This document shows, one piece after another, positions 63,396 to 64,000 of a DNA stretch of 64,000 nucleotides. The stretch is from Rhopalosiphum padi (taxonomy: Eukaryota; Arthropoda; Insecta; Hemiptera; Aphididae), in the NCBI RefSeq assembly GCF_020882245.1, contig NC_083598.1:31409858-31473857 (forward strand), written 5' to 3'. Positions within the stretch are counted from its first letter, which is position 1; each line of letters opens with the position of its first letter. The notes under the pieces are model-generated. The model saw only the letters and a program-made list of their open reading frames with translations. It was not told the origin of the DNA and ran no database searches. The translations under genes and the position numbers were made by a program.

Positions 63396-63414
63396 TGTGT
63401 GTGTGTGTGTGTGT
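63396..63414. repeat. (GT)n microsatellite
   Basis: Uninterrupted GT repeat of about 19 nt. Confidence 0.92.
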
Positions 63415-63433
63415 ATATAAAGTGGCAGTAAAT

Positions 63434-63469
63434 TTAGGAAATGTAATTAAAAGGAGTCTGGTGAAACTG

Positions 63470-63505
<36 letters not shown>

Positions 63506-63799
63506 CCGTTGCCGGACTCCGAGCGCGAAAAACGATGACACCGCGGCGATGTCCACCGGCCTGCACACCACAAGTTCCTCCCACACGAGGTTACATATTT
63601 TATGCCATACTTCGTGTGCACCGTTTCCTTCCAGATTAATTAAACCTGCCCCGGATACGGCTAAATCGGCACTTTGGTTGCAGCCTCGAAACTTTGCGTG
63701 TGACCACCGTAGTTCGACGGTGGCAGGATGAACCCGTAAAGGGAATACCAGAATTATTATTATTATTACTTTTATTATTGTTGTTATTATTACGAACAT
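63434..63799 (-). other. polyglutamine ORF, possible exon
   Basis: A minus-strand frame of 121 codons. Its first part is I/V-rich from an ATT repeat and is probably not coding. From about 63727 down it is balanced and protein-like (for example WSHAKFRGCNQSADLAVSGA and HEVWHKICNLVWEELVV), ending in a run of about twelve glutamines and FHQTPFNYIS before the stop. The plus strand also has a 60-codon frame here. PolyQ tracts are common in insect regulatory proteins, but no domain is visible and no splice sites bracket the frame convincingly. Confidence 0.17.
63467..63502. repeat. (CTG)n trinucleotide repeat
   Basis: Twelve units with one TTG interruption on the plus strand; CAG on the minus strand, where the frame codes for glutamine. 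Confidence 0.93.
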
Positions 63800-64000
63800 C
63801 GGTCCAAAGTTATCATTTATCGTTGGGTCGGTACGAGCACATATTTGATGTCATCGTCAAGTAAATTTCTATAAATAGTCATATAATAGATAAGGCAGGG
63901 TTACTAAATATTCAACATTTATTGGTAAAGGCTGGTCGATTTACGATATTTTTTCATTTTTTTCGGCAATAGCAACTATACATGACAAATAGATCACATA

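Larger units (their letters stand above)
62801..64000. other. GC-richer block I at the right edge
   Basis: CpG-containing block with GT repeats (63161-63179 and 63396-63414), a CTG repeat and an ATT repeat near 63748-63770. The part 63230-63350 is complex. After 63860 it returns to AT-rich DNA. The block may continue beyond the window. Confidence 0.35.

Noticed and set aside
1..64000. CRISPR array, rRNA or bacterial-type operon
   Set aside because: No regularly spaced direct repeats, no rRNA sequence, and composition and splice-like structure are eukaryotic.
1..64000. Hox or other homeobox exon
   Set aside because: I looked for codons of the KVWFQNRR helix on both strands by eye and found none; homeodomain-binding sites are not evidence of the gene itself.

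Overview
The window looks like a gene-poor stretch of an insect nuclear genome, most probably an aphid (Hemiptera: Aphididae). There are three reasons. (1) The base composition is a mosaic: long AT-rich tracts full of short AT palindromes alternate with CpG-containing, GC-richer blocks loaded with microsatellites. (2) A repeat at about 9.93-10.75 kb reads like an interspersed repeat I remember as very common in aphid assemblies. (3) There are decayed non-LTR reverse transcriptase pieces of types common in aphids, plus a short hAT-type element with an exact 8-bp target-site duplication. The species assignment is inference; nothing was searched.

Layout. Most of the 64 kb has no recognisable gene. 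GC-richer blocks lie at about 5.1-5.9, 11.2-12.9, 17.4-19.1, 23.6-26.5, 32.5-33.5, 35.2-41.2 (with an AT-rich gap at 37.0-37.5), 45.8-46.9, 51.8-53.7, 60.1-61.5 and 62.8-63.9 kb. They carry CA, GT, ATT, CGA, CTG, TA and pyrimidine repeats, many homeodomain-, TCF-, FOX- or RUNX-like sites, and only repeat-driven open frames, so they look more like spaced regulatory DNA than exons. Between them lie AT-rich deserts with decayed mobile elements.

Best-supported features. A plus-strand gene or gene fragment at 29515-30055 has two exons in matching phase and encodes three THEG-type repeats (a testis/sperm protein family). A non-autonomous hAT element occupies 48632-49333, flanked by actattca on both sides. 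Reverse transcriptase fossils lie at about 30.96-31.44 (+), 44.85-45.05 (-) and 50.03-50.35 kb (+). A pair of related roughly 100-bp segments about 29 kb apart (11.39 and 40.85 kb) share a perfect 10-bp CTCF-type core.

Weaker coding-like stretches with no assigned function lie at 31.70-31.97 (-), 33.44-33.49 (+, a possible first exon), 45.19-45.42 (+), 47.66-47.91 (both strands open), 62.19-62.46 (+, terminal-exon-like) and 63.43-63.80 kb (-, polyglutamine). No rRNA, convincing tRNA, CRISPR array, homeobox or known microRNA was seen. The genes do not form an operon or pathway; the layout suits a large intergenic or intronic regulatory domain with one small testis-type gene embedded in it.
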